A stretch of 37,433 bases of DNA from Synechococcales cyanobacterium M55_K2018_004 (GCA_015295905.1 DVEB01000356.1:1-37433); one strand, 5' to 3'; positions 8,250 through 17,675 are shown, counted from the stretch's first letter. Numbers and translations are program-made. Notes: generated from the letters alone by a model not told the origin.

Positions 8250-8666
8250 CTAGGGGATGAAGGCCTGCAAAGATAATATTCTCTCCTCCCTAACTCTTTA
8301 CTGGAGATGTTACTAGAGATGCAAAGATGCTGAGTAGAAGTGAGCCGCACCCAGTGTCTTGGCCCCAGGAAATGCGCTCAGCCTACTCCATACCTTGGCC
8401 TTGTTCATGGTTTGCAGGCTCGGCGATCCAGTTCCAGAACCCAACGTCTAGAGCCATAGGTGCTCTCGAAAAAGCCACAGTAACGAGACTATTACTCTTT
8501 GTAAGGTTGATTTAAACTGAATACACTGGTGGACACCATCCGACCGTGATCACTGTCAGGTTGCACAGACAGGTTGCAAAGAGAAAGTCTCGTGCTTCGG
8601 GGCGGCCTATACTCAGGTTCTCTGATTAATCTGACCATGTGTTTGCTGATCGATTGACGCCTACTC

Positions 8667-9908
8667 TTGAGCCTAGGATTTATTAGTCAGTTGCTGAAAG
8701 CACCCTTTCGCCCAACTCTGTTTTCTCAGCCCTCCTCTGAAGGTCACAATGTCTCTGAGGGACAGTTGCCTCAGCCACTTTGCGAACCTAGCGTGCGTCT
8801 TGAACGCCTCAATATTACCAATCATTTCTTGCGGTTCTTCTGGGATCACTGGCCAACGCTCAAGAAAACCGTCCTATTGATGGCGATCGCCCTCCCCGTT
8901 GGGCTAGGGTTAACGGCACTCCACATCCCCATTGGCTGGTTGCTGGGGGCCATGCTGACTGGAATTGTCTATGTCATGGTGCAGGGGCGATCGCAGAAAC
9001 TCTATCCAGGACTCGCGACTGTCGGGCAGGTGATTATTGCGATCGCGACCGCTGCTCGCTTCTCTTGGGAAACGCTGACCCACGCCAGTGAATATGCCCT
9101 GCCTCTGATGCTGTGCATTGTCATCACGGCGGCTTTGAGTATGCTGAACGGTTACCTGCTGGCACGCTGGACGGGGATTGAGTATCGCACTAGTCTCCTG
9201 GGCAGCATTCCTGGCGCAGGGCCAAGCATTGTAGCACTGAGCGAAGAGATGGGGGCCAATGGCCTCGTTGTGGCAGTTCTGCAATACTTGCGAATTCTGC
9301 TGGTGAGTGCGGTGATTCCCATTCTGGCGAGTCTACTGTTCGCAAGTCAAAGCGTTGAAATGGCGATCGCCCCTGCTCCCTCGGCAACGACCCCGACCTT
9401 GCCCCTGCTTCCCAACGTGCTCGTGCTAGTCACCTGTGGCCTATTGGGTATCTGGGGTGGCAAGTTGCTGAAACTCCCTTCTGCCCTTTTTCTGGGGCCA
9501 TTCCTGGCTGCACTGATAGCCTTTTGGCTCTCTCCCACGCCTTTATATCTCCCTCAACCCCTGCTGGTGCTGGGGTTGCTGTTGGTAGGCTTAACGATTG
9601 GCCTCAAGTTTGACTGGCAAACGGTGCGCAACCTATTGAAGGCAGTCATTCTAGAAAGCATTCTGGTGTTACTGCTGATCCTGGTCTGCATGGGAGTTGC
9701 TTACGGATTTCACCTCATTACCCAGGTAGATGCGTTAACGGCGGTGCTGGGTTCAACTCCAGGAGGCATCAGTACGATGATTGCTAGCGCCATACAGTTG
9801 GGGGGGGATTCGGCCCTGGTCATGACGATGCAGATGACCCGCATGATGTTGATCCTCATGGTGACGCCGTGGCTGGCCAATTTCCTGAATGGCCGTCGCC
9901 TTGGGTAA
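8667..9908 (+). CDS. AbrB-family integral membrane protein (putative transporter)
   Basis: A 413-aa hydrophobic protein with two similar halves, as in the membrane AbrB family (not the AbrB DNA-binding protein); these are often mislabelled ammonia monooxygenase. First-half motifs: IPIGWLLGAMLTG, then LLGSIPGAGPSIVALSEEMGANGLVVAVLQYLRILLV. Second half: LKLPSALFLGPFLAALIAF, then VLGSTPGGISTMIASAIQLGGDSALVMTMQMTRMMLI. About ten membrane segments are expected. The reading frame opens with TTG at 8667; no ATG lies before the first membrane helix, and a GTG near residue 43 is possible, so the start is uncertain. Substrate unknown. The gene is monocistronic. Confidence 0.82.
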   Translation: MSLGFISQLLKAPFRPTLFSQPSSEGHNVSEGQLPQPLCEPSVRLERLNITNHFLRFFWDHWPTLKKTVLLMAIALPVGLGLTALHIPIGWLLGAMLTGIVYVMVQGRSQKLYPGLATVGQVIIAIATAARFSWETLTHASEYALPLMLCIVITAALSMLNGYLLARWTGIEYRTSLLGSIPGAGPSIVALSEEMGANGLVVAVLQYLRILLVSAVIPILASLLFASQSVEMAIAPAPSATTPTLPLLPNVLVLVTCGLLGIWGGKLLKLPSALFLGPFLAALIAFWLSPTPLYLPQPLLVLGLLLVGLTIGLKFDWQTVRNLLKAVILESILVLLLILVCMGVAYGFHLITQVDALTAVLGSTPGGISTMIASAIQLGGDSALVMTMQMTRMMLILMVTPWLANFLNGRRLG

Positions 9909-9992
9909 TAGATACGTCTGATAATGGAGTGAGAAGCGCTCTGATATGCCCCCAGCGCCTATTCCTTCTACTCAGGTAAATTCAAACGATCG

Positions 9993-10412
9993 ATGGTTCA
10001 AGACTCTGCCCCGGTTTTACTAACTGAAGCTCACCAGATGTTAAAGCGGTTTGACTGCCTCAAGCCAGGTGTGAGCTTGGCTTCGGGGGAGGGCGATCGC
10101 CTGCGAACGGCACTGCTGACCGTTGCCCAGCACTCAGACTATCAAATTCTGGGCGTGTGCGCCGATTCTATAACGCAGGCAGAAATCACGCTCAAACAGT
10201 ATGCTGCGGCGTTGGGCTATACCGTTCAACTGAGCCTCCCGAAGTTTGCTGGCCCTGCCTATCTCAAGTTCAACCCCAAATCGGGGCTATGCTATGCCGA
10301 TGCCTACCCAGGTGAGCATCGAGGCGTTTTGGTTTCTTGTCAGTCTGCCTATGCCGACGGCCTCAATGAAATGTATGGACACCTCCCGCTTGACCTGTTC
10401 GCGGGTGAGTAG
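9993..10412 (+). CDS. DUF1824-family protein
   Basis: A 139-aa soluble protein resembling the small cyanobacterial DUF1824 family, whose function is unknown. Recognisable features are an N-terminal helix-rich half (LLTEAHQMLKRFDCL), a central YQILGVCADSITQAEITLKQYAAALGY, and the C-terminal GPAYLKFNPKSGLCYADAYPGEHRGVLVSCQSAYADGLNEMYGHLPLDLF. No signal peptide or membrane segment. ATG start at 9993, 84 nt after the AbrB-family gene on the same strand. Confidence 0.8.
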   Translation: MVQDSAPVLLTEAHQMLKRFDCLKPGVSLASGEGDRLRTALLTVAQHSDYQILGVCADSITQAEITLKQYAAALGYTVQLSLPKFAGPAYLKFNPKSGLCYADAYPGEHRGVLVSCQSAYADGLNEMYGHLPLDLFAGE

Positions 10413-10768
10413 GTCTTGCGAGTCTTGCTCAAGAGTAGATTGGGCCTGGGCAACAGAGTACTGGCTCACCCCAAAATACTCGTCGCCTTGACGTTGAATC
10501 AGGATCACCCCGTTGGGTGTAGTTGGGGCGGTTGATTTCCCCCTACGCTACCCTCAAGGAAACGATATGATTCTTAAATAATCGCAATATTTTTTCTGAG
10601 GTTCTCGCTGAGGACAGTGTTTTGCGATCGCCCTCAGCCCTGAAGCGTGTGTCATGCCGAGCCATCGATCCTGCTGCGGGCAGTGATTCAGGGCGTGATC
10701 CAACGACCGTGATTCAGAATGTGAGCAAGGGCAATCGCACGTCTTTTGAGCTAAGAGGGGACATCTGT
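10413..10768. other. 356-bp gap upstream of devB; no gene supported
   Basis: It contains an AT-rich stretch at about 10565-10595 (TATGATTCTTAAATAATCGC) that may hold the devB promoter. A minus-strand open frame (10287-10508) begins plausibly (MILIQRQGDEYFGVSQYS) but continues antisense into the DUF1824 gene and has no supporting context. A devB frame extending upstream to 10622 was not used as the start because an RBS-linked ATG exists at 10769. Confidence 0.5.
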
Positions 10769-11938
10769 ATGACAACCGGCAGAGCATCGAAGCCTGGGCA
10801 GGGGGTGTGGTTGGGCATAGCCGGGGGGGCGATCGCCCTCGGGCTGCTGGGGTTTGGCATCTTTCGTATCCTCAACCCACAGGTTCCGAGTGCCGCGCAA
10901 GTGGCGGAATCACCTGCTCCTGTGCTAGAGCGCGTTGAAGTGGCGGCGTTGGGTCGGTTGGAGCCGCGCGGTGAGGTTATTCGCGTCGGTGGTCCTGTGG
11001 GAGAGCGGATTGCCCGCTTAGAAGTGGTCCAGGGGGAGCAGGTCAAGGCAGGTGACGTGCTGGCCTATCTGGAGAGCTACGAGGAGCAGAAAGCGCAGCG
11101 AGACTTGGCCGCCAGCCAAGTGGTTGAGGCAGAGCGTCGGCTCCGCGACACCACCACCGTTGGTCAGGCTGAAATTCGAGCCGCAGAGACCCGTTTGCGA
11201 CAGGTGCGCGAGCCAGGAAGTGCTGAAATTGCTGCCCAGACTGCCCGCATCCGAGAACTCCAGGCCCAGCTTTTGTTAGAGCAAACGAACTTACAACGCA
11301 ACCAGACCCTCCGAGCAGAAGGCGCTATCTCGCAACAAGCCTTGGACCAGCAAGTGAGCCGGGTGCGTCAGCTCCAGGAACAGATCCGCACTGCCGAATC
11401 GACGCTGACCCAACTCCAGCGCCGTTGGCAAGAAGATATTCGTAATGCTGAAGCAGAACTGCGATCGCAGCAGGCCAGTTTGCCGCTTGCTCAGGTGCAG
11501 GTGGCCGTAGAGTCGGCGCGGAGTAACCTGGCGCTGGCAGAGGCACGGTTGGAACGCACCATCATCCGCGCGCCTAGGGATGGGCGAGTGCTGCGCATTG
11601 TTACTCGTGCAGGAGAAGCGATCGCCAACCAAGGCATTCTCGATCTGGGAGACACTCGTCAAATGTACGTTGTGGCTGAGGTTTATGAGTCGGATGTAGG
11701 GCTGGTGAAGGTTGGGCAACCGGCGGTAATTACTAGTCGCAATGGTGCCTTCAACGAGGTATTGCGGGGCACGGTAGAGGCAATTGGCTGGCAGATTTTC
11801 AAAAACAATGTGCTAGACGATGACCCAGCGGCCAATGCGGATGCCCGTGTGGTGGAGGTCAAAATTCGTCTGCATAACAGTCAACCGGTTGAAGCACTGA
11901 CTAACCTCCAGGTGGATGTGCGAATTGATGTGAAATAG
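10769..11938 (+). CDS. devB: DevB-type membrane fusion protein (HlyD family)
   Basis: A 389-aa periplasmic adaptor linking an inner-membrane ABC exporter to a TolC-type outer-membrane channel. N-terminal membrane anchor about residues 12-33 (GVWLGIAGGAIALGLLGFGIF); lipoyl-like half around VAALGRLEPRGEVIRVGGPVGERIARLEVVQGEQVKAGDVLAYLE; a long alpha-hairpin coiled coil; then the second half RTIIRAPRDGRVLRIVTRAGEAIANQGILDLGDTRQMYVVAEVYESDVGLVKVGQPAVI. The start at 10769 is preceded by AGAGGGG 8 nt upstream. First gene of a devB-devC-devC-devA cluster. In Anabaena DevBCA exports heterocyst envelope glycolipids; homologues occur in cyanobacteria without heterocysts, so the cargo here is unknown. 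Confidence 0.92.
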   Translation: MTTGRASKPGQGVWLGIAGGAIALGLLGFGIFRILNPQVPSAAQVAESPAPVLERVEVAALGRLEPRGEVIRVGGPVGERIARLEVVQGEQVKAGDVLAYLESYEEQKAQRDLAASQVVEAERRLRDTTTVGQAEIRAAETRLRQVREPGSAEIAAQTARIRELQAQLLLEQTNLQRNQTLRAEGAISQQALDQQVSRVRQLQEQIRTAESTLTQLQRRWQEDIRNAEAELRSQQASLPLAQVQVAVESARSNLALAEARLERTIIRAPRDGRVLRIVTRAGEAIANQGILDLGDTRQMYVVAEVYESDVGLVKVGQPAVITSRNGAFNEVLRGTVEAIGWQIFKNNVLDDDPAANADARVVEVKIRLHNSQPVEALTNLQVDVRIDVK

Positions 11939-12064
11939 AGGGATTTCTGGCAAACCGCTCTGAGTTTCTGGCAGAAACAACTGCAAGAGCACTCCCCCTA
12001 GATGAGCGCTATCTCTGGATGACGGTGTGACTGCCGCAGGATCGATCGATTGGGTTGGATGGGA

Positions 12065-13207
12065 ATGCGAACTCCGATTGCATGGCTGAATTTGGTTCAC
12101 GAGAAGACGCGATTGGTGGTGGCGATCGCTGGCGTTGCCTTTGCGGTCATTCTCGTCTTTATGAACCTGGGCTTTCTAGGTTCTCTGGCAAAGACAGCGG
12201 CACTCATTTACAACCAGATCAACGCTGATATTTTTCTGGTGTCGCCCCAGGCCCTTGAGATCACCACCACCAAAGCCTTTCCCATCGAACGCATCTACCA
12301 GGCGGCAGGCGTGCCAGGAGTCGAGCGCACGATGCCCCTCTACGTTGGCTATTTGCAGTGGCGCAACCCCATCACTCGTCAGAGCCGCGCTATGTTTGTC
12401 TACGGCATCAATCCCAACGATCCAGTGTTTGTCATGCCGGAACTGCGATCGCCAGAGAACCAGGCCGCCCTACGGCGCTGGGATACGGTGTTGATCGACC
12501 GCCTGTCGCGGCCTGAGTTTGGCCCGCAGGACATTGGTACTGTGACGGAAGCTGGCCGCCGCAATGTCACCATCGGAGGACAGTATTCTATGGGGGGTGG
12601 GTTTGCCTCCGATGGAACGTTGATCATGAGTGACCAAAACTTCCGCCGTTATCTGGCCCCCATTCCCCTCAATTTGATCAACCTAGGCTTGATCAAATTG
12701 GAACCCGGCGCCGACCCCCAACAGGTGAAGGCGGAATTGCAAAGAATTCTTCCCAAAGATGTATTAGTTTTTACCCGACAGGAAATTATCGAGCGCGATC
12801 GCGATTACTGGATTAGCGCTACTTCGATTGGGTTTATGTTCACCATGGGGGTGATCGTCTCCCTAGTTGTGGGGGTGGTGATTGTCTACCAGATCCTCTA
12901 CACCGATATTGCTAGCCACATGAAGCAGTACGCCACACTGAAAGCCATGGGCTACAATAAGCGATTTTTGTTTGCCCTAATTCTGCAGGAGGCCATTATT
13001 CTGGCGGTGTTGGGCTACATACCCGGTTTCATTATTGCCGTGGGCCTTTACGAACTGACCACCCGTGCCACGGCGGGAGGTTTGCCCATCGGCATGGAAG
13101 TCTCTCGCGCAGTCCTCGTCCTGGTGCTGACTATTCTCATGTGTTCTATCTCTGGCCTCATCTCTGTCCAGAAGGCGGTCACTGCCGACCCTGCTGATGT
13201 GTTCTAA
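12065..13207 (+). CDS. devC: DevC-type ABC exporter permease, first copy
   Basis: A 380-aa MacB/FtsX-type permease: one N-terminal membrane helix (TRLVVAIAGVAFAVILVFMNLGFLG), a large periplasmic domain (about 45-250), then three C-terminal helices (ISATSIGFMFTMGVIVSLVVGVVIVYQILYTDI...; LFALILQEAIILAVLGYIPGFIIAVGL; LVLVLTILMCSISGLISVQKA). The conserved end is TADPADVF. I chose ATG 12065 (MRTPIAWLNLVHEKTRL) because it matches DevC N-termini; ATG 12059 in the same frame is possible. It follows devB after 126 bp and is followed 40 bp later by a second DevC. Confidence 0.9.
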   Translation: MRTPIAWLNLVHEKTRLVVAIAGVAFAVILVFMNLGFLGSLAKTAALIYNQINADIFLVSPQALEITTTKAFPIERIYQAAGVPGVERTMPLYVGYLQWRNPITRQSRAMFVYGINPNDPVFVMPELRSPENQAALRRWDTVLIDRLSRPEFGPQDIGTVTEAGRRNVTIGGQYSMGGGFASDGTLIMSDQNFRRYLAPIPLNLINLGLIKLEPGADPQQVKAELQRILPKDVLVFTRQEIIERDRDYWISATSIGFMFTMGVIVSLVVGVVIVYQILYTDIASHMKQYATLKAMGYNKRFLFALILQEAIILAVLGYIPGFIIAVGLYELTTRATAGGLPIGMEVSRAVLVLVLTILMCSISGLISVQKAVTADPADVF

Positions 13208-13247
13208 GCGATCGCCCCTGCAAAATGCCTCATTCCCGCTGCTGCCT

Positions 13248-14414
13248 ATGAAACGCCGCACTCCCCTCGCCTGGTCTAACCTCACCTACGAACGCCGCAA
13301 ACTTGTCACGGCGATCGCTGGCGTTGCCTTTGCGGTCTTGCTGATGTTTATGTTTCGAGGGTTTGAAAATGCCCTCTACGACAGCCAGATCCAACTGCTG
13401 ACTCGGTTAAATGGCGACATTGTCATGGTCAACCGCATCAAGTACACCATGTTTGTGCCAGAGCAGTTTGCCCGTCGCCGGCTCTACCAAGCGCAAGCCT
13501 TTGATGGGGTTGATGCCGCCTATGCCCTCTACATCCGCGATGGAGCCGCCTGGAAGAATCCCCAGACTAAAAAAGTGCGCGCCCTGCGGGTGCTGGCCTT
13601 TAACCCCAGCGAACCTGTGCTACCGTTACCGGGGATCTTGGCAAACCGGGAAAAGCTGACCATGCCTTGGACGGCGCTAATGGACGAGAAGGCCCGGACG
13701 GAAGTAGGACAGGTCGCAGCAGGCACCGTTTCTGAACTAGGTGAACGCCAAATTGAGATTGTTGGCACCTTTAGCTTGGGGACAGATTTTGCTTCGATTA
13801 ATGGCAATTTGGTGATGAGTGACCAAAACTTTATTCGTTATTTTGGGCAAGTCGGACCAGATGAACAGAGCCGCAGCCTGGGAACGGTGGATATTGGCCT
13901 GCTGAAGCTGGCCCCCGGTGCCAATGCAGAGGAATTGGTGCAGGTGTTGAGCGATCGCCTCCCCAAAGATGTTTCCGTTTACACTAAAGAAGATTTTGTC
14001 AAAAAAGAATTAGATTACTGGCGCAACAACACTAGCATTGGTTTTGTCTTCTCGTTGTTGACCACCATGAGTTTCATCGTTGGCATCATTCTCGTCTACC
14101 AAATTCTCTACACCGATGTCTCTGATCACTGGGCTGAATACGCGACGTTAAAGGCGATTGGCTATAACAATGTGTATCTGTTAACGATCGTGTTGCAACA
14201 GGCGTTAATCCTGGCTGTGCTGGGATTTATTCCCGGTTATCTGATTGCCCTCGTGCTGTATGACCTGACAACGAATGCCACCGGTCTGTTGATGCAAATG
14301 ACGCTCTGGCGGGGGGTGAACCTTTTAATTGCAACGTTTATGATGTGCCTGATTTCTGGTCTGATTGCGGTGCGCAAAGTCCAAGCCACTGATCCGGCCG
14401 AAGTGTTCAGCTAA
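13248..14414 (+). CDS. devC: DevC-type ABC exporter permease, second copy
   Basis: A 388-aa paralogue of the preceding permease with the same topology and landmarks: MKRRTPLAWSNLTYERRKLVTAIAGVAFAVLLMFMFRGFENAL, the periplasmic SDQNFIRYF matching SDQNFRRYL in copy one, KELDYWRNNTSIGFVF, ILVYQILYTDVSDHWAEYATLKAIGYN, and the end ATDPAEVFS. The two copies differ at many positions, so this is not a recent duplication. ATG 13248 gives the family-type N-terminus. Adjacent unequal DevC copies suggest a heterodimeric permease with one DevA ATPase. Confidence 0.9.
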   Translation: MKRRTPLAWSNLTYERRKLVTAIAGVAFAVLLMFMFRGFENALYDSQIQLLTRLNGDIVMVNRIKYTMFVPEQFARRRLYQAQAFDGVDAAYALYIRDGAAWKNPQTKKVRALRVLAFNPSEPVLPLPGILANREKLTMPWTALMDEKARTEVGQVAAGTVSELGERQIEIVGTFSLGTDFASINGNLVMSDQNFIRYFGQVGPDEQSRSLGTVDIGLLKLAPGANAEELVQVLSDRLPKDVSVYTKEDFVKKELDYWRNNTSIGFVFSLLTTMSFIVGIILVYQILYTDVSDHWAEYATLKAIGYNNVYLLTIVLQQALILAVLGFIPGYLIALVLYDLTTNATGLLMQMTLWRGVNLLIATFMMCLISGLIAVRKVQATDPAEVFS

Positions 14415-14431
14415 GTTCTGTTGCTAATCTC

Positions 14432-14467
14432 ACGTCAGTTCGGATGAAGCGGGTTTTGGAGCACCGC
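14432..14467 (+). repeat. Dispersed element copy A (truncated left end)
   Basis: Starts ACGTCAGTTCGG, continues with GAAGCGGGTTTTGGAGCACCGC, and stops in the first hairpin arm; the second half of the element is missing. It lies 18 nt after the second devC stop codon, in the devC-devA gap. Confidence 0.7.
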
Positions 14468-14563
14468 AGGGTCGTCTCCCCCGTGTAGGAAAGTCCCTCA
14501 TCTCCCTTCCATGCGATCTATCGTGAGCGTTTGAAAAATGAGCATAACTGTGACGCCTAGAGG

Positions 14564-15370
14564 ATGCACTTTCGTATGATTCATCATTCAACAGCACCAT
14601 CATTTGAATTCAACGACATCGGGCTGGCGGATGACCAGTATGCTGTGCGTATCCGCAATCTTAGTCATCACTTTGGTACAGGCGATCTGAAGACTCAAGT
14701 CCTCTACGACATTAACCTTGACCTGAAACGCGGACAAATTGTCATTCTCACCGGGCCATCTGGCTCCGGCAAAACAACCTTAATTAGTTTGATTGGGGCG
14801 TTGCGATCGGCGCAGAGCGGTAGCTTAAAAGTTCTGGGCAAAGAGTTGGTTGGCTTAAACAAAGCGCAACTCGTCGAAGTCCGCCGCAACATTGGCTTCA
14901 TCTTCCAGGCTCACAACCTGTTTGACTCGCTGACAGCCTCCCAAAATGTGGAAATGGCTGTCGAACTGCTGGAAGACTGGGGCGAAAAGCGGGCCAAAGC
15001 TGCCGAGATCTTGGCAAAAGTGGGGCTAGCCAGTCGCGTACACTACAAACCCAAAGCGCTGTCGGGGGGGCAGAAACAACGGGTGGCGATCGCCCGCGCC
15101 TTGGTCAACGAACCCGCCCTCATCCTGGCAGACGAACCCACCGCCGCCCTCGACAAAAAGTCGGGACGCGAAGTTGTTACCCTCATGCAAAAACTTGCCA
15201 AAGAGCAAGGCCGCACCATCCTCATCGTTACCCACGACAACAGCATCCTCGATGTTGCCGATCGCATTATCAATCTAGTAGACGGTCGCCTCGAATCTGA
15301 CCAGAGCCTCGAAACCTTCGTCAATACCCATGACCCGAAATCCCTTGATCGCCGCATGTTCATCATGTAG
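14564..15370 (+). CDS. devA: DevA-type ABC exporter ATPase
   Basis: A 268-aa ATPase of the MacB/LolD group. Walker A GPSGSGKTT (about residues 64-72), Q-loop IFQAHNLFDSLTASQNV, signature [15 protein letters not shown], Walker B LILADEPTAALD and switch His in VTHDNSILDVADRI. The first 25 residues precede the usual domain; ATG 14564 or ATG 14576 may be used. It lies 149 bp after the second devC, past a truncated dispersed repeat, so it may be transcribed separately or at a different level from the devB-devC-devC part. Confidence 0.93.
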   Translation: MHFRMIHHSTAPSFEFNDIGLADDQYAVRIRNLSHHFGTGDLKTQVLYDINLDLKRGQIVILTGPSGSGKTTLISLIGALRSAQSGSLKVLGKELVGLNKAQLVEVRRNIGFIFQAHNLFDSLTASQNVEMAVELLEDWGEKRAKAAEILAKVGLASRVHYKPKALSGGQKQRVAIARALVNEPALILADEPTAALDKKSGREVVTLMQKLAKEQGRTILIVTHDNSILDVADRIINLVDGRLESDQSLETFVNTHDPKSLDRRMFIM

Positions 15371-15484
15371 ACAGGGGGAGATGTGAGATGTCTCACACCG
15401 TTGTTAACCATCCTCTGGTGAAATTACTCCTATCTGTTTTCCTATCTGTTTTAGTTTTGCTACCCCACCTACTCCACCCACCCT

Positions 15485-15976
15485 ATGTCGCCAAATTTCA
15501 CCAATACGGCTCAGCAGATCGCCTACCGCAAAGTCGCCGACTACCTGGCCACCTCTGAGTTACTCAAGTCCTCCTTTAGGCCCGTGGAGGATCAGGCCAG
15601 CTTTCACATCCTCTATGGTTCGACAATGGTTGAGGTGGATATCCTCCCCTGGGAATTTCACCCCTGGGAACCTCAAGACCTGGCAATTGTGCGGGCGTCC
15701 AGTTGTGTCACCATTGGCAGTTGCATCGACTTTGACTTGATGCAGTATCTGCTGGGCGAAAATCGACGGATGCGCTTTGGGGGCTTCCACCTCGATGATG
15801 CAGGTCAGGTCGTCTTCTCTTACAGTATTTTGGGTGGCGAAAACATGGACTTGATGGAGCTACAAAGCTGTATCCTGTCTGTCGTCACGATCGCCGATAC
15901 CTACGACGACATCATTACTCAAAGGTTTGGCGGAAAACGAGCCGCAGACCAGGTCTCCAGCGAGTCCTTGAGATAA
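15485..15976 (+). CDS. YbjN-like (type III secretion chaperone fold) protein
   Basis: A 163-aa acidic soluble protein resembling cyanobacterial YbjN-domain proteins. Typical stretches: YRKVADYLATSELLKSSFRPVEDQASFHILYGSTMVEVDILPW, the central RRMRFGGFHLDDAGQVVFSYSILGGENMDLMELQSCILSVVTIADTYDDIITQRFGG. In YbjN-family proteins this fold resembles secretion chaperones, but the cyanobacterial function is unknown. ATG at 15485, 114 bp after devA. Its stop codon lies inside an 18-bp tandem repeat. Confidence 0.78.
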   Translation: MSPNFTNTAQQIAYRKVADYLATSELLKSSFRPVEDQASFHILYGSTMVEVDILPWEFHPWEPQDLAIVRASSCVTIGSCIDFDLMQYLLGENRRMRFGGFHLDDAGQVVFSYSILGGENMDLMELQSCILSVVTIADTYDDIITQRFGGKRAADQVSSESLR

Positions 15977-16002
15977 GGTCAATTCTTGAGATAAGGTCAA
16001 TT
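15967..16002 (+). repeat. 18-bp tandem repeat spanning the YbjN-like stop; 16003-16357 otherwise empty
   Basis: CTTGAGATAAGGTCAATT occurs twice back to back (15967-15984, 15985-16002); the first copy carries the gene's TAA stop. The following interval up to the hfq 3' end shows no supported gene; GTAGCG...CGCTAC at 16339-16360 is a short dyad overlapping the hfq stop. Confidence 0.85.
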
Positions 16003-16357
16003 GAATCACCACTGGAGTTCTTCTGGATTGTGGGTGGGCGGGGTAATACGACTGCTTCAAACTCTGACACAGAGTCTTGTGGAAGGGGGGGAACGTCGTC
16101 CCTCCCAGGGTTAGCGTATTTCCTGATTGATCACGCTCAAACCAAGCAGGCTTGGGGATGCCATCTCCCAGTCTCCAGCTTGGGGGTCAACGCTGCCCCC
16201 ACCCCCCTCAAGGTATTGCGCATGGGTGTCCAGTCTGCCCTTCGGGACTGGTGAGAAATAGAGTGTGTTGGGCGTGGCCGCTACGCCCGCCTGCCTGCAC
16301 CACGCACCAACAGGGCTGCACTGAATCAACGCCCACAGTGTAGCGGGCGCCACGGCG

Positions 16358-16573
16358 CTACAGCTTCGGCTTCATATAGACGATTGCGGTTCGCCACACC
16401 ACTGTCTGCTGATCATAGTGGTCAACCAGACAGATGCAGTGGGGGTCTTGCCAGCGCAGCTTGCCGGTCAGCAGGTCGTTGGTGATGAGTTTTAATTCGA
16501 CCTCACGGTCCTCACGGATCAAGGTCTGAATCTGACGAGTGCTAGGCAGTCCAGTTTCTAGGTCAATGGTCAT
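16358..16573 (-). CDS. hfq: Cyanobacterial-type Hfq (Sm-like protein)
   Basis: A 71-aa Sm-fold protein. Cyanobacterial Hfq is divergent, often does not bind sRNA like the enterobacterial protein, and in Synechocystis associates with the pilus motor PilB1 and is needed for phototaxis. The sequence follows that type: an N-terminal helix (GLPSTRQIQTLIREDREVELKLI), Sm1 strand region (TNDLLTGKLRWQDPHCICLVDH), then QQTVVWRTAIVYMKPKL. It is divergent from dapF, a linkage I know from other cyanobacteria. ATG at 16573. Confidence 0.88.
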   Translation of the reverse strand: MTIDLETGLPSTRQIQTLIREDREVELKLITNDLLTGKLRWQDPHCICLVDHYDQQTVVWRTAIVYMKPKL

Positions 16574-16761
16574 AGGTGTGGGGGTTGAAAAACGAGAGGT
16601 GACCTGAATCGATCACGCCTTGGATAGTAGAGGTAACTGAATCATTAAGGGTAACTTGCTCTTAATAATGCCCAATCCCTCCGGTCAATTCCACCCTAAG
16701 ATGTAAATCTACAGATTATTCAAGCTTTCATTTCAGACCCGAACTGTAAATCTCTCCACCC

Positions 16762-17607
16762 ATGACCCAAGCTTTTACCAAATACCACGGACTCGGTAAC
16801 GACTTTATTTTGATCGATAACCGTGCTTCTGATACCCCCCTGCTCACCCCCGAAGAAGCGGTGCAATGGTGCGATCGCCACTTTGGGATTGGCGCTGATG
16901 GCGTGATCTTTGCTCTTCCTGGGCAAAACGGCACCGATTACACCATGCGGATCTTCAATGCTGATGGCTCTGAGCCAGAGATGTGCGGCAATGGCATTCG
17001 CTGCATGGCCCGCTTCATTGCCGACCTGGAAACCATTGAGCGAGGTAATGCCCGTCCTGCCTACAATGTTCACACTTTGGCAGGGACGATGGTGCTGAAA
17101 ATGGAAGAGGATGGACAAGTGACGGTGGACATGGGACAGCCCTGGCTACTGGCGGCGGAGATCCCCACAACGCTGGCGGCACCTGACCAGCAGGTTGTCC
17201 GTCAACCGCTGGAGGTGGCTGGCAAGACCTGGGAGGTGACCTGTGTGAGCATGGGTAACCCCCATTGCATTACCTTCGTAGACGATGTGGCAGCGGTTCC
17301 GCTAGAGGCCATTGGGCCACAGTTTGAGCACCATGCTGTTTTTCCCAAACGCACCAACACGGAGTTCATCCAGGTCGTCCAGCGCAACTACCTGAAAATG
17401 CGCGTCTGGGAGCGGGGAGCGGGGATTACTCTGGCCTGTGGGACAGGAGCCTGTGCGTCGGTGGTGGCGGGAGTTTTGAATGACCTGTGCGATCGCCGTG
17501 CAACGGTAGAACTCCCCGGCGGTTGTCTGCTGATTGAGTGGTCAGCCGTAGACGGTCACCTCTACATGACTGGCCCCGCGCAACAGGTATTCGTCGGCAG
17601 GGTATAG
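16762..17607 (+). CDS. dapF: Diaminopimelate epimerase
   Basis: A 281-aa enzyme interconverting LL- and meso-diaminopimelate for lysine and peptidoglycan synthesis. Both catalytic cysteines are in their signatures: C75 in MCGNGIRC and C226 in LACGTGAC. The N-terminus [16 protein letters not shown] and the repeated two-domain architecture are intact, and the length is typical. ATG at 16762. It is divergent from hfq across 188 bp, which must hold both promoters, and is followed by a strong hairpin. Confidence 0.97.
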   Translation: MTQAFTKYHGLGNDFILIDNRASDTPLLTPEEAVQWCDRHFGIGADGVIFALPGQNGTDYTMRIFNADGSEPEMCGNGIRCMARFIADLETIERGNARPAYNVHTLAGTMVLKMEEDGQVTVDMGQPWLLAAEIPTTLAAPDQQVVRQPLEVAGKTWEVTCVSMGNPHCITFVDDVAAVPLEAIGPQFEHHAVFPKRTNTEFIQVVQRNYLKMRVWERGAGITLACGTGACASVVAGVLNDLCDRRATVELPGGCLLIEWSAVDGHLYMTGPAQQVFVGRV

Positions 17608-17636
17608 CCAGTGGCAGAGGCTGATTGAATCAAGAG

Positions 17637-17675
17637 GGTTTGGATGAGAAGTGCACAGCACTTCTCATCCAAACC
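17637..17675. terminator. Bidirectional hairpin between dapF and the hydrolase gene
   Basis: Perfect 18-bp inverted repeat: GGTTTGGATGAGAAGTGC (17637-17654) and GCACTTCTCATCCAAACC (17658-17675), with a 3-nt loop. It lies 30 nt after the dapF stop and 57 nt from the stop of the convergent hydrolase gene, so it may end both transcripts. Confidence 0.75.

Noticed and set aside
10287-10508. 73-aa minus-strand open frame (MILIQRQGDEYFGVSQYS...)
   Set aside because: The opening looks protein-like, but half of it is antisense to the DUF1824 gene; there is no context or clear RBS. Possible gene remnant only.
16030-16353. Small frames on both strands between the YbjN-like gene and hfq
   Set aside because: Low-complexity translations with no resemblance to known proteins and no RBS.
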